The position numbers and the translations under genes are program-made. The notes under the pieces are model-generated. The model did not search any database. It had not been told where the DNA came from and saw nothing but the letters and a program-made list of their open reading frames with translations. From SZUA-584 sp041656035 (GTDB lineage Bacteria; Bacillota; Clostridia; Christensenellales; SZUA-584): a stretch of 39,124 nucleotides of DNA. Numbering within the stretch: position 1 is the stretch's first letter; each line of letters begins with the position of its first letter. Below, in pieces: positions 1 through 7,369 of this stretch. The stretch lies in the NCBI GenBank assembly GCA_964586785.1, contig CAZPHS010000018.1, positions 1-39,124 of the forward strand. The letters are read 5' to 3'.

Positions 1-22
1 AATTCTACTGATTTTTGTATGC

Positions 23-54
23 AAAGGGAAGCGGTGAAAGCTGCTTCTCTTTTT
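23..54 (+). terminator. Rho-independent terminator at window start
   Basis: An 8-bp stem (28-35 with 40-47, two wobble pairs) closes on a GAAA tetraloop and can extend by about five A/G-U/C pairs into a T run at 50-54. It probably ends a plus-strand gene lying left of the window. It may also serve the minus-strand ferredoxin gene, which stops at 132, although the T run in that direction is weaker. Confidence 0.65.
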
Positions 55-131
55 ACTTCTTGCCAACGATTATTTTACACTTAGCCGGCGATGGCGCGTT
101 TTATGACGCCTCTAAACCCCGCGCAAGCTTA

Positions 132-845
132 TTAATAATCCTCGCATACCGAGCCGTCGACGCCTATTACCGTAACCCGCCACGGTATCGTTTTGCCGCT
201 TTGGGAAAGCGCCCGCCGGATCGCGTTTTCGATGCCGCCGCAGCACGGCACGCTCATTCGCAGCACCTCAACGCTTTTTATATCGTTGTATTTAATTATC
301 TTTGTCAGTTTTTCCGCGTAATCGGCGTTGTCAAGCTTAGGACAGCCTATAAGCGTAATTTTACCGCGCATAAATCTTGCGTGTATCTGCGCGTTGGCAA
401 AAGCCGTGCAGTCCGCCGCTATAAGCAGTCTGGCGTTATCGAAAAAAGGCGCGTTTATCGGCACAAGCTGCAACTGGCAAGGCCATTGCCTAAGCTCCGA
501 TACGGCTTCATAACGCGCGGCTCCCGCGTGACACGGCGTTTTTCTGTCAAATGTGCTCGGGGATACCGAAGGGCACGCGCAGGGAGAAGGCTTAGGAACT
601 TTTTTAGCCGCCTCCATATTCCGCAAAACCGCCTTCTCGTCAAATTCCTCCGCCTCGCGTTCTTCTATAGTAATAGCGCCGGTGGGGCACTGCGGAAGGC
701 AGTCTCCAAGACCGTCGCAATACGATTCGGACACAAGCTTGGCCTTACCGTCCACCATCTGCAGCGCGCCTTCATGACACGCGTCAACGCACAGCCCGCA
801 GCCGTTGCACTTTTCCTCGTCTATGGAAATAATATTTCTTTTCAT
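132..845 (-). CDS. Ferredoxin-like 4Fe-4S protein of the YCDGLG family
   Basis: This 237-residue iron-sulfur protein is probably a cytoplasmic electron carrier. The N-terminus holds one classic 4Fe-4S motif (CNGCGLCVDACHEG, about residues 14-27) and a second, modified one (YCDGLGDCLPQCPTGA, about 42-57) in which the usual CxxCxxC is stretched. A third Cys group (PCACPS) follows near residue 88. The C-terminal half has the conserved features of this anaerobe family: a QWPCQLQLVP segment, LLIAADCTAFA, GCPKLDNAD and VPCCGG. The start is supported by an AGGAGG site 7-8 bases upstream. It is divergent from a Crp/Fnr regulator, and that pairing is common in anaerobes, often near hybrid-cluster protein genes. 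The partner enzyme is not in this window, so the electron acceptor is unknown. Confidence 0.85.
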   Translation of the reverse strand: MKRNIISIDEEKCNGCGLCVDACHEGALQMVDGKAKLVSESYCDGLGDCLPQCPTGAITIEEREAEEFDEKAVLRNMEAAKKVPKPSPCACPSVSPSTFDRKTPCHAGAARYEAVSELRQWPCQLQLVPINAPFFDNARLLIAADCTAFANAQIHARFMRGKITLIGCPKLDNADYAEKLTKIIKYNDIKSVEVLRMSVPCCGGIENAIRRALSQSGKTIPWRVTVIGVDGSVCEDY

Positions 846-900
846 TTGTATGTCCTCCTTGTTTTTGCGCTTTTATTATCGTATACTTGACGCAATTAAT

Positions 901-1635
901 ATGTTGCATATGCAACGTATTGACGGGAGGCAAACAATAGATTACGGGCAAATCGCCAAACTGAATATACCGTTGTTTGACGGGCTGTGCTGCGGCGAGC
1001 TTGATAAAATGCTGCATTGCCTTGACGCGCGTATCGCGGTATACGACAAAGGCGCTTATCTTCTGATGGAGGGCGACGTTCTATGCAACATAGGCGTTAT
1101 TCTTGAGGGACAGGCCGCCGTTTATAAAACGGATGTGCTTGGAAACCGCGTTCTCTTTTCATTTATAAATCCCCCGCAGCTTTTTGCGGAGGCTCTTTTA
1201 TGCGCGGGTACGTACGAGAGCCCCGTATCGGTTGAAGCTGTAAGCAATACTAAAGCGCTTCTTATACCTTTTCACCGCATAGTACAAAGCTGCGGCAAAT
1301 GCTGCGTATACCATCACCGGCTTATACGAAACATGCTTAAAATTGTGGCGCAAAAAGCCATTTCCCTAACCAAAAAGCTCGACCATGTATCGCATAAAAC
1401 AACGCGTCATAAGCTTGCGTCTTACCTTTTGTACGAGGCGTCACGCGGCGGACGGGACCGTTTTTCAATCAGCTTTGACAGGCAGGCGCTCGCGGATTAC
1501 CTTTGCGTTAACCGCAGCGCTCTCTCGCGGGAGCTTTCGCGAATAAGCGGCGAAGGCATAATAAGCTACCACCGCAGCAGCTTTTTTATACGCGACAAAC
1601 AAAAGCTTAAACAAATACTGCAAAACGAGCGTTAA
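901..1635 (+). CDS. Crp/Fnr family transcriptional regulator
   Basis: A Crp/Fnr-type regulator with an N-terminal cyclic-nucleotide-binding-like beta barrel (ARIAVYDKGAYLLMEGD through AEALLCAG) and a C-terminal winged helix (DRQALADYLCVNRSALSRELS, recognition helix around VNRSALSREL). No cluster-binding Cys arrangement like that of E. coli Fnr is evident, so the signal is unknown. The start is uncertain. The ATG at 901 and the one at 910 lack a ribosome site and lie in the palindromic operator. A good GGGAGG at 925-930 instead points to an ATA codon at 937, and translation from there (xDYGQIAKLNIPLFDG) matches the usual beginning of this family. It is divergent from the ferredoxin gene, and argJ follows 22 bp downstream, possibly co-transcribed. 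Confidence 0.85.
   Translation: MLHMQRIDGRQTIDYGQIAKLNIPLFDGLCCGELDKMLHCLDARIAVYDKGAYLLMEGDVLCNIGVILEGQAAVYKTDVLGNRVLFSFINPPQLFAEALLCAGTYESPVSVEAVSNTKALLIPFHRIVQSCGKCCVYHHRLIRNMLKIVAQKAISLTKKLDHVSHKTTRHKLASYLLYEASRGGRDRFSISFDRQALADYLCVNRSALSRELSRISGEGIISYHRSSFFIRDKQKLKQILQNER
903..916. promoter_or_regulatory. Perfect 14-bp palindrome, likely Crp/Fnr operator
   Basis: GTTGCATATGCAAC is fully self-complementary and lies between the divergent ferredoxin and Crp/Fnr genes. A TTGACG box at 887-892 followed by TATGCA at 909-914 (16-bp spacer) would form a plus-strand promoter whose -10 lies inside the palindrome. That suggests autoregulation and control of the ferredoxin gene. Assigning it to the adjacent regulator is inference. 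Confidence 0.55.
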
Positions 1636-1657
1636 CGATTAAAATAACGGAGGCTGT

Positions 1658-2845
1658 ATGGATACGGGCATCACTTTTGCAAAAGGGTTTACCGCCGCGG
1701 GCGTTGCGTGCGGCATTAAGAAAAAGGGCGGAGCCGATCTTGCCGTTGTGCTTTGCGAGCGAACCGCGGCTGCCGCCGGAATGTTTACTCGGAATATAGT
1801 TAAAGGGCATTCTCTTCTTCTTGCGCGCGAAAACGTGCGTAACGGCGTCGCGCGGGCAGTTATTATAAACGCCGGAAACGCTAACGCGTGCATGGGCGAG
1901 CGCGGCGAAAGTGACGCGCTTAGAATGGCGGAGCTTACGGCAGAAAAGCTTGGCTGCAAGCCGCGGGATGTGCTTACCGGCTCTACGGGCGTTATTGGCG
2001 TGCCTTTGCCGGTAAACCGAATCGAAAAAGCGCTTGCAAATATACAGCTTTCAAAAGAAGGCGGGGACGACGCGGCGCGGGCGATAATGACCACCGACAC
2101 ATACGCAAAGCAGGCGGCTGAAAGTGTTTTTATAGGCGGGCGCGAAGTGCGCGTTGGCGGCATGGCCAAGGGTTCGGGAATGATTCACCCCAATATGGCG
2201 ACGCTTATAGTTGTTATAACGACGGACGCGGACATTCGCCGCAAAGCGCTCAAAAGCGCTCTTAAAACAGCGGTCGATTGTTCTTTCAACCGCATTACTG
2301 TTGACGGCGATATGAGCGTATGCGACCAGGTTTTGATTATGGCGTCCGGATTGGCGGAAAACACGCCTATTGTATATAAAACGCGTAACTTTAAGCTGTT
2401 TGCAAACGCGCTGAAAAAGGTATGCGTAAAGCTTGCCAAAATGCTGGCCGCGGACGGCGAGGGCGCCACCAAACTTGTAACCATAAACGTCAAGAACGCG
2501 CGCACAGGCAAAGACGCGCAAAAAATAGCGGGAGCTATTGCCAATTCGCCTTTATGCAAAACCGCGGCTTTCGGCAACGACGCGAACTGGGGGCGGCTGC
2601 TCTCCGCCGCCGGCCGCAGCGGCGCAAAGTTTAACCCGTCGTCGGTTGATATATTCATAGGCAGCGTGCAGGTATGCAAAAACGGAGGCGGACTTTTGTT
2701 TGATGAGAAAGAAGCCCTGCGCGAGCTTAAACAGAAGGAAGTTGTATATACCATTGATTTGAACGACGGGAAAAAATCGCAAACCATGTGGACGTGCGAT
2801 TTTTCAACCGATTATGTGCGCATTAACGCCGACTACAGGACTTGA
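1658..2845 (+). CDS. argJ: Glutamate N-acetyltransferase / amino-acid acetyltransferase ArgJ
   Basis: ArgJ moves the acetyl group from N-acetylornithine to glutamate in the cyclic arginine pathway. Some members also make acetylglutamate from acetyl-CoA. The 395-residue length is normal. The self-cleavage site is intact: KGSGMIHPNMATL at about 171-183 with the nucleophile Thr182, so the precursor should split into alpha and beta chains. Other family signatures are INAGNANACMG (about 70-80), TGSTGVIG (about 107-114) and NRITVDGDMSVCD. GGAGG sits 6 bases before the ATG. No other arginine genes (argC, argB, argD) are adjacent, which is unusual, because argJ normally lies in an arg operon. Whether it is mono- or bifunctional cannot be told from the sequence alone. 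Confidence 0.96.
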   Translation: MDTGITFAKGFTAAGVACGIKKKGGADLAVVLCERTAAAAGMFTRNIVKGHSLLLARENVRNGVARAVIINAGNANACMGERGESDALRMAELTAEKLGCKPRDVLTGSTGVIGVPLPVNRIEKALANIQLSKEGGDDAARAIMTTDTYAKQAAESVFIGGREVRVGGMAKGSGMIHPNMATLIVVITTDADIRRKALKSALKTAVDCSFNRITVDGDMSVCDQVLIMASGLAENTPIVYKTRNFKLFANALKKVCVKLAKMLAADGEGATKLVTINVKNARTGKDAQKIAGAIANSPLCKTAAFGNDANWGRLLSAAGRSGAKFNPSSVDIFIGSVQVCKNGGGLLFDEKEALRELKQKEVVYTIDLNDGKKSQTMWTCDFSTDYVRINADYRT

Positions 2846-2897
2846 AAATTATATTGATAGGAACGCCGGTTGATTGCGCTTCCGTTTCGGCTGAAAT

Positions 2898-3302
2898 TTA
2901 TCTGCCGGCCGTTTTCTTTCTTTGAGCCAGAGAGTAAAAAAACAGCGCTGCATACACGCTTGCAAATATAAAATAGAAGTCGGCGTTATCAACAATCCAG
3001 ACAAAAACAATCGAATACCCGGTATCGAACAATAGTGTAATTACAAAAATCAACGGAATTATTAATATGCCAATAATATATTTTATAAGCGAGCGCGGCC
3101 GCGAGCCGTCAAAACCGTCTTTGCATACAAAAAATAATAATATGCCTAATATGACGCCGCCTAATATCGTTACCATAAACACATAGTTTGTTTCATAAGA
3201 TCTGCCGGCGTAATCCTCCGCCATCTCCATGCATATTGCGTATAAGAATATGAAAAGATTAGGCGCCAATACCGTACAAATATTTTTTACCTTGTTCATC
3301 AT
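2898..3302 (-). CDS. Small integral membrane protein, function unknown
   Basis: I do not recognise the family. The 134-residue product begins MMNKVKNICTVLAPNLF and has four probable membrane segments: about residues 9-25, 42-60, 74-92 and 98-127, the last possibly two short helices. Between segments 2 and 3 is a basic loop (CKDGFDGSRPRSLIK) and the tail is basic (QRKKTAGR). The start at 3302 was chosen because GGAGG lies just upstream at about 3307-3311. The reading frame extends further upstream, but that extension would run across a consensus promoter. The gene is alone on its strand, convergent with argJ and divergent from the HTH-cupin gene. Confidence 0.65.
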   Translation of the reverse strand: MMNKVKNICTVLAPNLFIFLYAICMEMAEDYAGRSYETNYVFMVTILGGVILGILLFFVCKDGFDGSRPRSLIKYIIGILIIPLIFVITLLFDTGYSIVFVWIVDNADFYFIFASVYAALFFYSLAQRKKTAGR

Positions 3303-3350
3303 AATGCCTCCATTCCGTATAAATTTACTATGTCTGATATTACCATGTAA

Positions 3351-3379
3351 ATAATATATGTATAATAATATTTTGTCAA
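3351..3379 (-). promoter_or_regulatory. Consensus sigma-A promoter for the small membrane protein gene
   Basis: On the minus strand TTGACA (3374-3379) and TATTAT (3351-3356) are separated by 17 bp, a near-perfect vegetative promoter about 50 bp upstream of the start at 3302. Confidence 0.7.
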
Positions 3380-3502
3380 TAGGACGGTCTTGTATGCCCC
3401 GCCGGTTCCCGATAAACCGCACAAAAACGCTCCGCATTTGTTTTGAACTATTCCTAATATGTTTTGCCCCGTAAAACGCGCGAAACAAAGCGTTTCAGTC
3501 AA

Positions 3503-3532
3503 TTGACAACATAACTTATATCATGCTACGAT
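3503..3532 (+). promoter_or_regulatory. Probable sigma-A promoter for the HTH-cupin / acyl-CoA synthetase operon
   Basis: TTGACA at 3503-3508 and TACGAT at 3527-3532, with an 18-bp spacer, lie about 60 bp upstream of the HTH-cupin gene. The remainder of the intergenic stretch 3380-3502 shows nothing else that I recognise. Confidence 0.5.
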
Positions 3533-3592
3533 GTTTTCAAATTATATGCTTAAAGCGATATATACCCGCAAAATTAAAGGAGTGTGTATAAA

Positions 3593-4147
3593 GTGGATGA
3601 TAAAATAATGCTTATTGCGCAGCGTCTTTCGGCGCTTCGGGAAATAATGGGCGTTTCGGCTGCCGATATGGCGCAAACCACCGGCAAAAGCGTGGAAGAA
3701 TACTTGGAATACGAAGCGGGCAAGCACGATTTCTCTTTTTCGTTTCTTTATTCGGCTGCCGGACGGCTTGGCGCGGATATAATTGACTTGATGACCGGAG
3801 AGGCGCCGCGGCTTTCCGTCTGTTCGGTTGTGCGTGCAGGCCAGGGGCTGAAAATGGAGCGCCGCAAAGAATATAAATATGAGCATTTGGCGTACATATT
3901 TAAAAACAAAAAAGCCGAACCCTTCCTTGTTACAGTCGAGCCTAACGATGTGGACGCGCAGTCGCACTTAAACTCTCACGAGGGGCACGAATTCAACTAC
4001 ATAATAGAAGGAAGCATGACGCTTTTTATAAACAATCAGCAGCTTTACCTTAACACGGGCGATGCCGTTTACTATGACGCTTTGCACCCTCACGCAATGA
4101 AAGCTCGGGGCGGCGTATGCAAATTTATAGCTGTTATAACAAAATAG
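3593..4147 (+). CDS. XRE-type HTH plus cupin-domain regulator
   Basis: The 184-residue protein has an N-terminal helix-turn-helix of the XRE kind (about residues 5-60: IAQRLSALREIMGVSAADMAQ...) and a C-terminal cupin barrel (about 105-184: SHEGHEFNYIIEGSMTLFIN, then LNTGDAVYYDALHPHAMKA). The His and Glu residues of the first cupin motif and the His residues of the second are present, consistent with a metal or small-ligand site. I chose GTG 3593 because AAGGAG at 3576-3582 is well spaced from it. The in-frame GTG at 3584 is too close to that site. It lies 9 bp before an acyl-CoA synthetase gene and probably controls that operon in response to the acid or CoA ester, which is inferred from context. 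Confidence 0.87.
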   Translation: MDDKIMLIAQRLSALREIMGVSAADMAQTTGKSVEEYLEYEAGKHDFSFSFLYSAAGRLGADIIDLMTGEAPRLSVCSVVRAGQGLKMERRKEYKYEHLAYIFKNKKAEPFLVTVEPNDVDAQSHLNSHEGHEFNYIIEGSMTLFINNQQLYLNTGDAVYYDALHPHAMKARGGVCKFIAVITK

Positions 4148-4156
4148 GGGGATGCT

Positions 4157-5806
4157 ATGAGAATATTTGAAAAGTATGTTAAGGCGGATTACGAATCGTA
4201 TGACGATTTCAAAGAAAGTTTTAAAATAAACGTACCCGAAAGGTTTAATTTCGCGTATGACGTGCTGGACGCTCTGGCGGCGGAGAAACCGGATAAGCGC
4301 GCTCTTGTATGGCTCAACGAAAACGGCGAAAAGCGTGATTTTACTTTTTCGCAGTTAAAGCGGCTGTCGGATAAAGCGGCAAACTATTTTCTTTCGCTGG
4401 GCATAAAAAAGGGCGATAAGGTGATGCTTATACTAAAGCGGCACCACGAATTCTGGTACACTATTATGGCGCTGCACAAAATAGGAGCCGTAACCATTCC
4501 CGCGACACATCTTCTTACCAAAAAAGATATTGAATACCGCGTAAACGCCGCGGATATTCGTATGATAGTATGCACATCGTCGGGAGAGATATCTTCCAGC
4601 ATTGACATTGCCGAAAATGTGCCGTCGCTTGAGTTTAAGGCGCTTCTTTACGGCGCGCGGGACGGCTGGCTTGATTATACGGCGGGCGTTGACGCCGCCG
4701 ATGATTCGCTTTCCGTCAGCGATCTTCCCGATAACGACGATACAATGCTGCTCTATTTTACCTCCGGCACAACGGGGCTTCCAAAGATGGTTATACATTC
4801 TTACACATACCCTTTCGGGCATATACCTACCGCGGTTTACTGGCAGAATGTTGACCCCGACGGCCTGCACCTTACGGTATCCGACACGGGCTGGGCAAAA
4901 TCCGTTTGGGGCAAGCTTTACGGCCAATGGTTCGGCGAAACCGCCGTTTTCGTTTATGACCACGAAAAGTTTGTACCCGCGAATATGCTGGCCGCCATTT
5001 GCGACAACAAAGTAACCACTTTCTGCGCCCCGCCTACCATATACCGTTATTTTATAAAAGAAGACCTGACAAAGTTCGATTTTTCGTCTTTAAAATACGC
5101 CACGATTGCGGGCGAGCCTTTAAACCCCGAGGTTTTCAGCCAGTTTAAAGCCGCCACGGGGCTTAAGATGATGGAAGGCTTCGGACAAACGGAAACGACA
5201 CTTTCTGTGGCTAATTATATATTCATGGAGCCGCGCCCCGGTTCTATGGGCAAGCCGTCGCCTTTATTTGACGTTGATATATTAAACGAGTCCGGAGAAA
5301 CTTGCGGATGGGGCGAGCCCGGCGAGATAGTGATACATACTGCCGACGGTGTTTCACCCGGCATGTTTTCGGGGTACTACCGCGACGAGGCGCTTACCGA
5401 TTCTGTCTGGCACGACGGTGTTTATCACACCGGCGACGTTGCGTGGAGAGACGAGGACGGCTATTATTGGTACGTCGGGCGAACGGACGACGTTATAAAA
5501 AGCTCCGGTTACCGCATAGGGCCTTTTGAGGTGGAAAGCGCTCTTATAGAGCACCCCGCCGTTCTCGAGACTGCCATTACGGGAGTGCCGCATCCCGAAC
5601 GCGGACAGATTGTTAAAGCCACCGTTGTTCTTGCCAAAGGATACAAGGCGAGCGATGAGCTTGCCCTTGAGCTGCAAGAGCATGTAAAAAGAGTTACAGC
5701 GCCGTATAAATACCCGCGCGTTATAGAGTTTGCCGACGAACTCCCAAAGACTATAAGCGGCAAAATACGCCGCGTAGAGCTGCGGGAGCGGGATAAAGAA
5801 AAGTAA
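4157..5806 (+). CDS. AMP-forming acyl-CoA synthetase
   Basis: This 549-residue enzyme of the ANL superfamily activates a carboxylic acid with ATP to an acyl-adenylate and then forms the CoA thioester in the cytoplasm. Motifs appear in order: the phosphate loop YFTSGTTGLPKMV (about 199-211), the aromatic/acid-site segment GFGQTET (about 339-345), YHTGD (about 420), the hinge GRTDDVIKSSGYRIGPFEVE, and the C-terminal catalytic Lys in PKTISGKIRR. The N-terminal half resembles medium-chain or acetyl-CoA-synthetase-like ligases (ACSM type). Substrate specificity cannot be read from the motifs. It is co-transcribed with the HTH-cupin gene 9 bp upstream and followed by a strong hairpin at 5814-5849. 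Confidence 0.93.
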   Translation: MRIFEKYVKADYESYDDFKESFKINVPERFNFAYDVLDALAAEKPDKRALVWLNENGEKRDFTFSQLKRLSDKAANYFLSLGIKKGDKVMLILKRHHEFWYTIMALHKIGAVTIPATHLLTKKDIEYRVNAADIRMIVCTSSGEISSSIDIAENVPSLEFKALLYGARDGWLDYTAGVDAADDSLSVSDLPDNDDTMLLYFTSGTTGLPKMVIHSYTYPFGHIPTAVYWQNVDPDGLHLTVSDTGWAKSVWGKLYGQWFGETAVFVYDHEKFVPANMLAAICDNKVTTFCAPPTIYRYFIKEDLTKFDFSSLKYATIAGEPLNPEVFSQFKAATGLKMMEGFGQTETTLSVANYIFMEPRPGSMGKPSPLFDVDILNESGETCGWGEPGEIVIHTADGVSPGMFSGYYRDEALTDSVWHDGVYHTGDVAWRDEDGYYWYVGRTDDVIKSSGYRIGPFEVESALIEHPAVLETAITGVPHPERGQIVKATVVLAKGYKASDELALELQEHVKRVTAPYKYPRVIEFADELPKTISGKIRRVELRERDKEK

Positions 5807-5813
5807 GCGCAGC

Positions 5814-5853
5814 GGCTGATTCGCCCGCTGTTTGGTCGGCGAATCGGCCTTTA
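5814..5853 (+). terminator. Terminator after the acyl-CoA synthetase gene
   Basis: A 12-bp stem with one wobble pair (5814-5825 with 5838-5849) has a 12-base loop and is followed by a short TTTATGTT tract. It ends 1 bp before the stop codon of the opposing 88-codon ORF. Confidence 0.65.
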
Positions 5854-6117
5854 TGTTGATACCACAGTATTTATAATTTCTTCCTCTATGCGTTTTATTT
5901 GGCCGCTTTGTTCGCGCTTTAAATGTTCAAGCTTTTTTAGAGCGTCAGAAACCTGATTTTTTACCAGCAAAACGCCTGCGGACGAGCGCGCAATACGCTC
6001 CTGTACATGCCATGTGGAGTGTTGCGTATTGATGTCAAAGGTAAAAGAGTGAGTGTGTAAAAAGCCCAGTAAATAAGCGATTTCTTTGATTTTGCGATTT
6101 TCAAATTGTACAATCAA
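5851..6117 (-). CDS. Hypothetical 88-residue protein, possibly a fragment
   Basis: I do not recognise this product. The N-terminal half (MIVQFENRKIKEIAYLLGFL) is followed by a His/Thr-rich stretch. The C-terminal half (about residues 52-85) is charged and helical (VSDALKKLEHLKREQSGQIKRIEEEI) and probably a coiled coil. No good ribosome site is visible before the ATG. It sits directly against the acyl-CoA synthetase terminator at the left edge of an AT-richer patch that also holds a recombinase remnant. It may therefore be the tail of a longer, decayed gene rather than a complete one. Confidence 0.4.
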   Translation of the reverse strand: MIVQFENRKIKEIAYLLGFLHTHSFTFDINTQHSTWHVQERIARSSAGVLLVKNQVSDALKKLEHLKREQSGQIKRIEEEIINTVVST

Positions 6118-6170
6118 ATCATGATTTTACTTGTTCATGGGAATCGGTATATCCGGTCGGATTCTGTTCG

Positions 6171-6300
6171 TGAGAGAACAGGATTGATAACGGGCTTTCA
6201 TGACAGGACAGGATAGATGTTTTGTGGTTTTGGGACTTGGTGAGAGAATAGGATAGATGTTTTCGGATTTATCAGGGTTGTGTGGACAAGGTAGATGTAG
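6171..6300. repeat. Degenerate short direct repeats
   Basis: GGATAGATGTTT occurs exactly at 6211-6222 and 6251-6262, 40 bp apart, and a related GTAGATGTAG follows at 6291. TGAGAGAACAGGATTGAT at 6171 resembles TGAGAGAATAGGATAGAT at 6241. The block is non-coding, G/A-rich on the plus strand, and lies between the 88-codon ORF and the DJ-1 gene. Its role is unknown. Confidence 0.45.
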
Positions 6301-6355
6301 ACATAAACACACACCTATATTGTAGAGATAAACAGGAATTTAACGAGGTGATTGT

Positions 6356-6937
6356 ATGAAAGTCTTACTTTTTCTTGCTAAAGGATTTGAGACAATGGAA
6401 TTCAGCGTTTTCGTAGACGTGCTTGGCTGGGCAAGGCATGATTATCATTATGATATTGACGTGATAACATGCGGATTTACAAAAACGGTTATCAGCACAT
6501 TTAATGTCCCTGTCCTAGTGGATCGGCTGATTGATGATATTTGTGTTGATGATTACGATGCGTTGGCAATCCCCGGAGGATTTGAAGCTTTCGGGTTTTA
6601 TGAAGAAGCTTATGATGAAAATTTTTTGAATCTCATCCGTGGATTTAATGAAAAGCGCAAAACGATTGCAACTATCTGCGTTGCCGCATTGGCGCTCGGA
6701 AAAAGCGGCATTTTGAAGGGCAGAAACGGAACGACGTATCACTTGCAAGGGGGACACCGTCAAAAACAATTAGCCCAGTTTGGCGTGAATGTGTTGGATA
6801 GTCCCATTGTGGTCGATGATAATGTAATTACTTCATACTGCCCTGAAACCGCTTCGGGCGTTGCTTTCAAGCTGCTAGAGAAACTCACCTCTGTTGAGCA
6901 AATGGAAATAGTAAAAGAAGCGATGGGTTTCTGCTAA
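6356..6937 (+). CDS. DJ-1/PfpI family protein
   Basis: The 193-residue product is a DJ-1/PfpI class I glutamine-amidotransferase-like protein. It shows the family start MKVLLFLAKGFETMEF with a Glu at the position of the conserved acidic residue, the AIPGGF turn near residue 75, and the nucleophile-elbow Cys in TICVAALALGKSGIL near residue 107. The later YHLQGGH and ITSYCPETASGVAFKLLEKL segments are also typical. Members act as glyoxalases, deglycases, chaperones or proteases, and I cannot choose among these. A GAGG site is 8 bases before the ATG. It lies in an AT-richer patch between the repeats and a recombinase remnant, so it may have been acquired with a mobile element. Confidence 0.85.
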   Translation: MKVLLFLAKGFETMEFSVFVDVLGWARHDYHYDIDVITCGFTKTVISTFNVPVLVDRLIDDICVDDYDALAIPGGFEAFGFYEEAYDENFLNLIRGFNEKRKTIATICVAALALGKSGILKGRNGTTYHLQGGHRQKQLAQFGVNVLDSPIVVDDNVITSYCPETASGVAFKLLEKLTSVEQMEIVKEAMGFC

Positions 6938-6966
6938 ATTCAGATTTGCCTGTGAGGTTAAACGCA

Positions 6967-7023
6967 AAAGTGAGCAAGGCTCCCTCCGCCATTAAACAAG
7001 CGTAGAGTGCCTTGCTCGTTTTC
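6967..7023. terminator. Bidirectional hairpin terminator
   Basis: GAGCAAGGC (6972-6980) pairs perfectly with GCCTTGCTC (7009-7017) and extends by A/T pairs into TTTTCT on the plus strand. The minus strand also has a short T run. It separates the DJ-1 gene from the convergent recombinase remnant. Confidence 0.55.
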
Positions 7024-7027
7024 TATC

Positions 7028-7369
7028 TTATTCATTCACATCCACCGTCGCGCCAAACTTAAATTCTACAGTGAATTTATCCTCGGAGATGGTGACCGTT
7101 TCAATCAGCCGGCGGACAAGAGATTTGTTGTATTCAGCGATGGCGGTGGGCTGCTCCTTCAGGAAAGCGCCCATGTCGGCAATCCGATTTTTCAACTCGT
7201 CGCGGTTGACGTTTTCAACCATCAGCATTTTCTTTTCTTCGCGTAGTCGGTAAATTTCATTGTCGACTTTCTCATAATCCGCGTTTGAAGTGGCGATTTT
7301 CAAAAGCTCCGCCTTAAAACGCCGCAGCAGCCTTTGCGCCTTATCAATATTTACGGCTGCTTTTAAATT
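7028..7369 (-). pseudogene. C-terminal remnant of a large serine recombinase
   Basis: The reading frame from 7369 to 7028 encodes about 113 residues resembling the coiled-coil C-terminal end of Tn4451/TndX-type large serine recombinases (IDKAQRLLRRFKAELLKIATSNADYEK, then LVRRLIETVTISEDKFTVEFKFGATVDV). The catalytic Ser domain, recombinase domain and zinc ribbon are all missing. A stop codon at 7370-7372 closes the frame upstream, and the neighbouring anti-sigma-like gene overlaps the junction at 7344-7369. This is the decayed end of an integrated element, not an active enzyme. Confidence 0.75.

Noticed and set aside
15..890. Long plus-strand open frame opposite the ferredoxin gene
   Set aside because: It is antisense to a clear iron-sulfur protein, has low-complexity Arg/Ala/Tyr-rich composition and no ribosome site.
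6127..6312. Minus-strand 61-codon frame over the short repeats
   Set aside because: Composition follows the DNA repeats and no ribosome site or protein-like features are seen.
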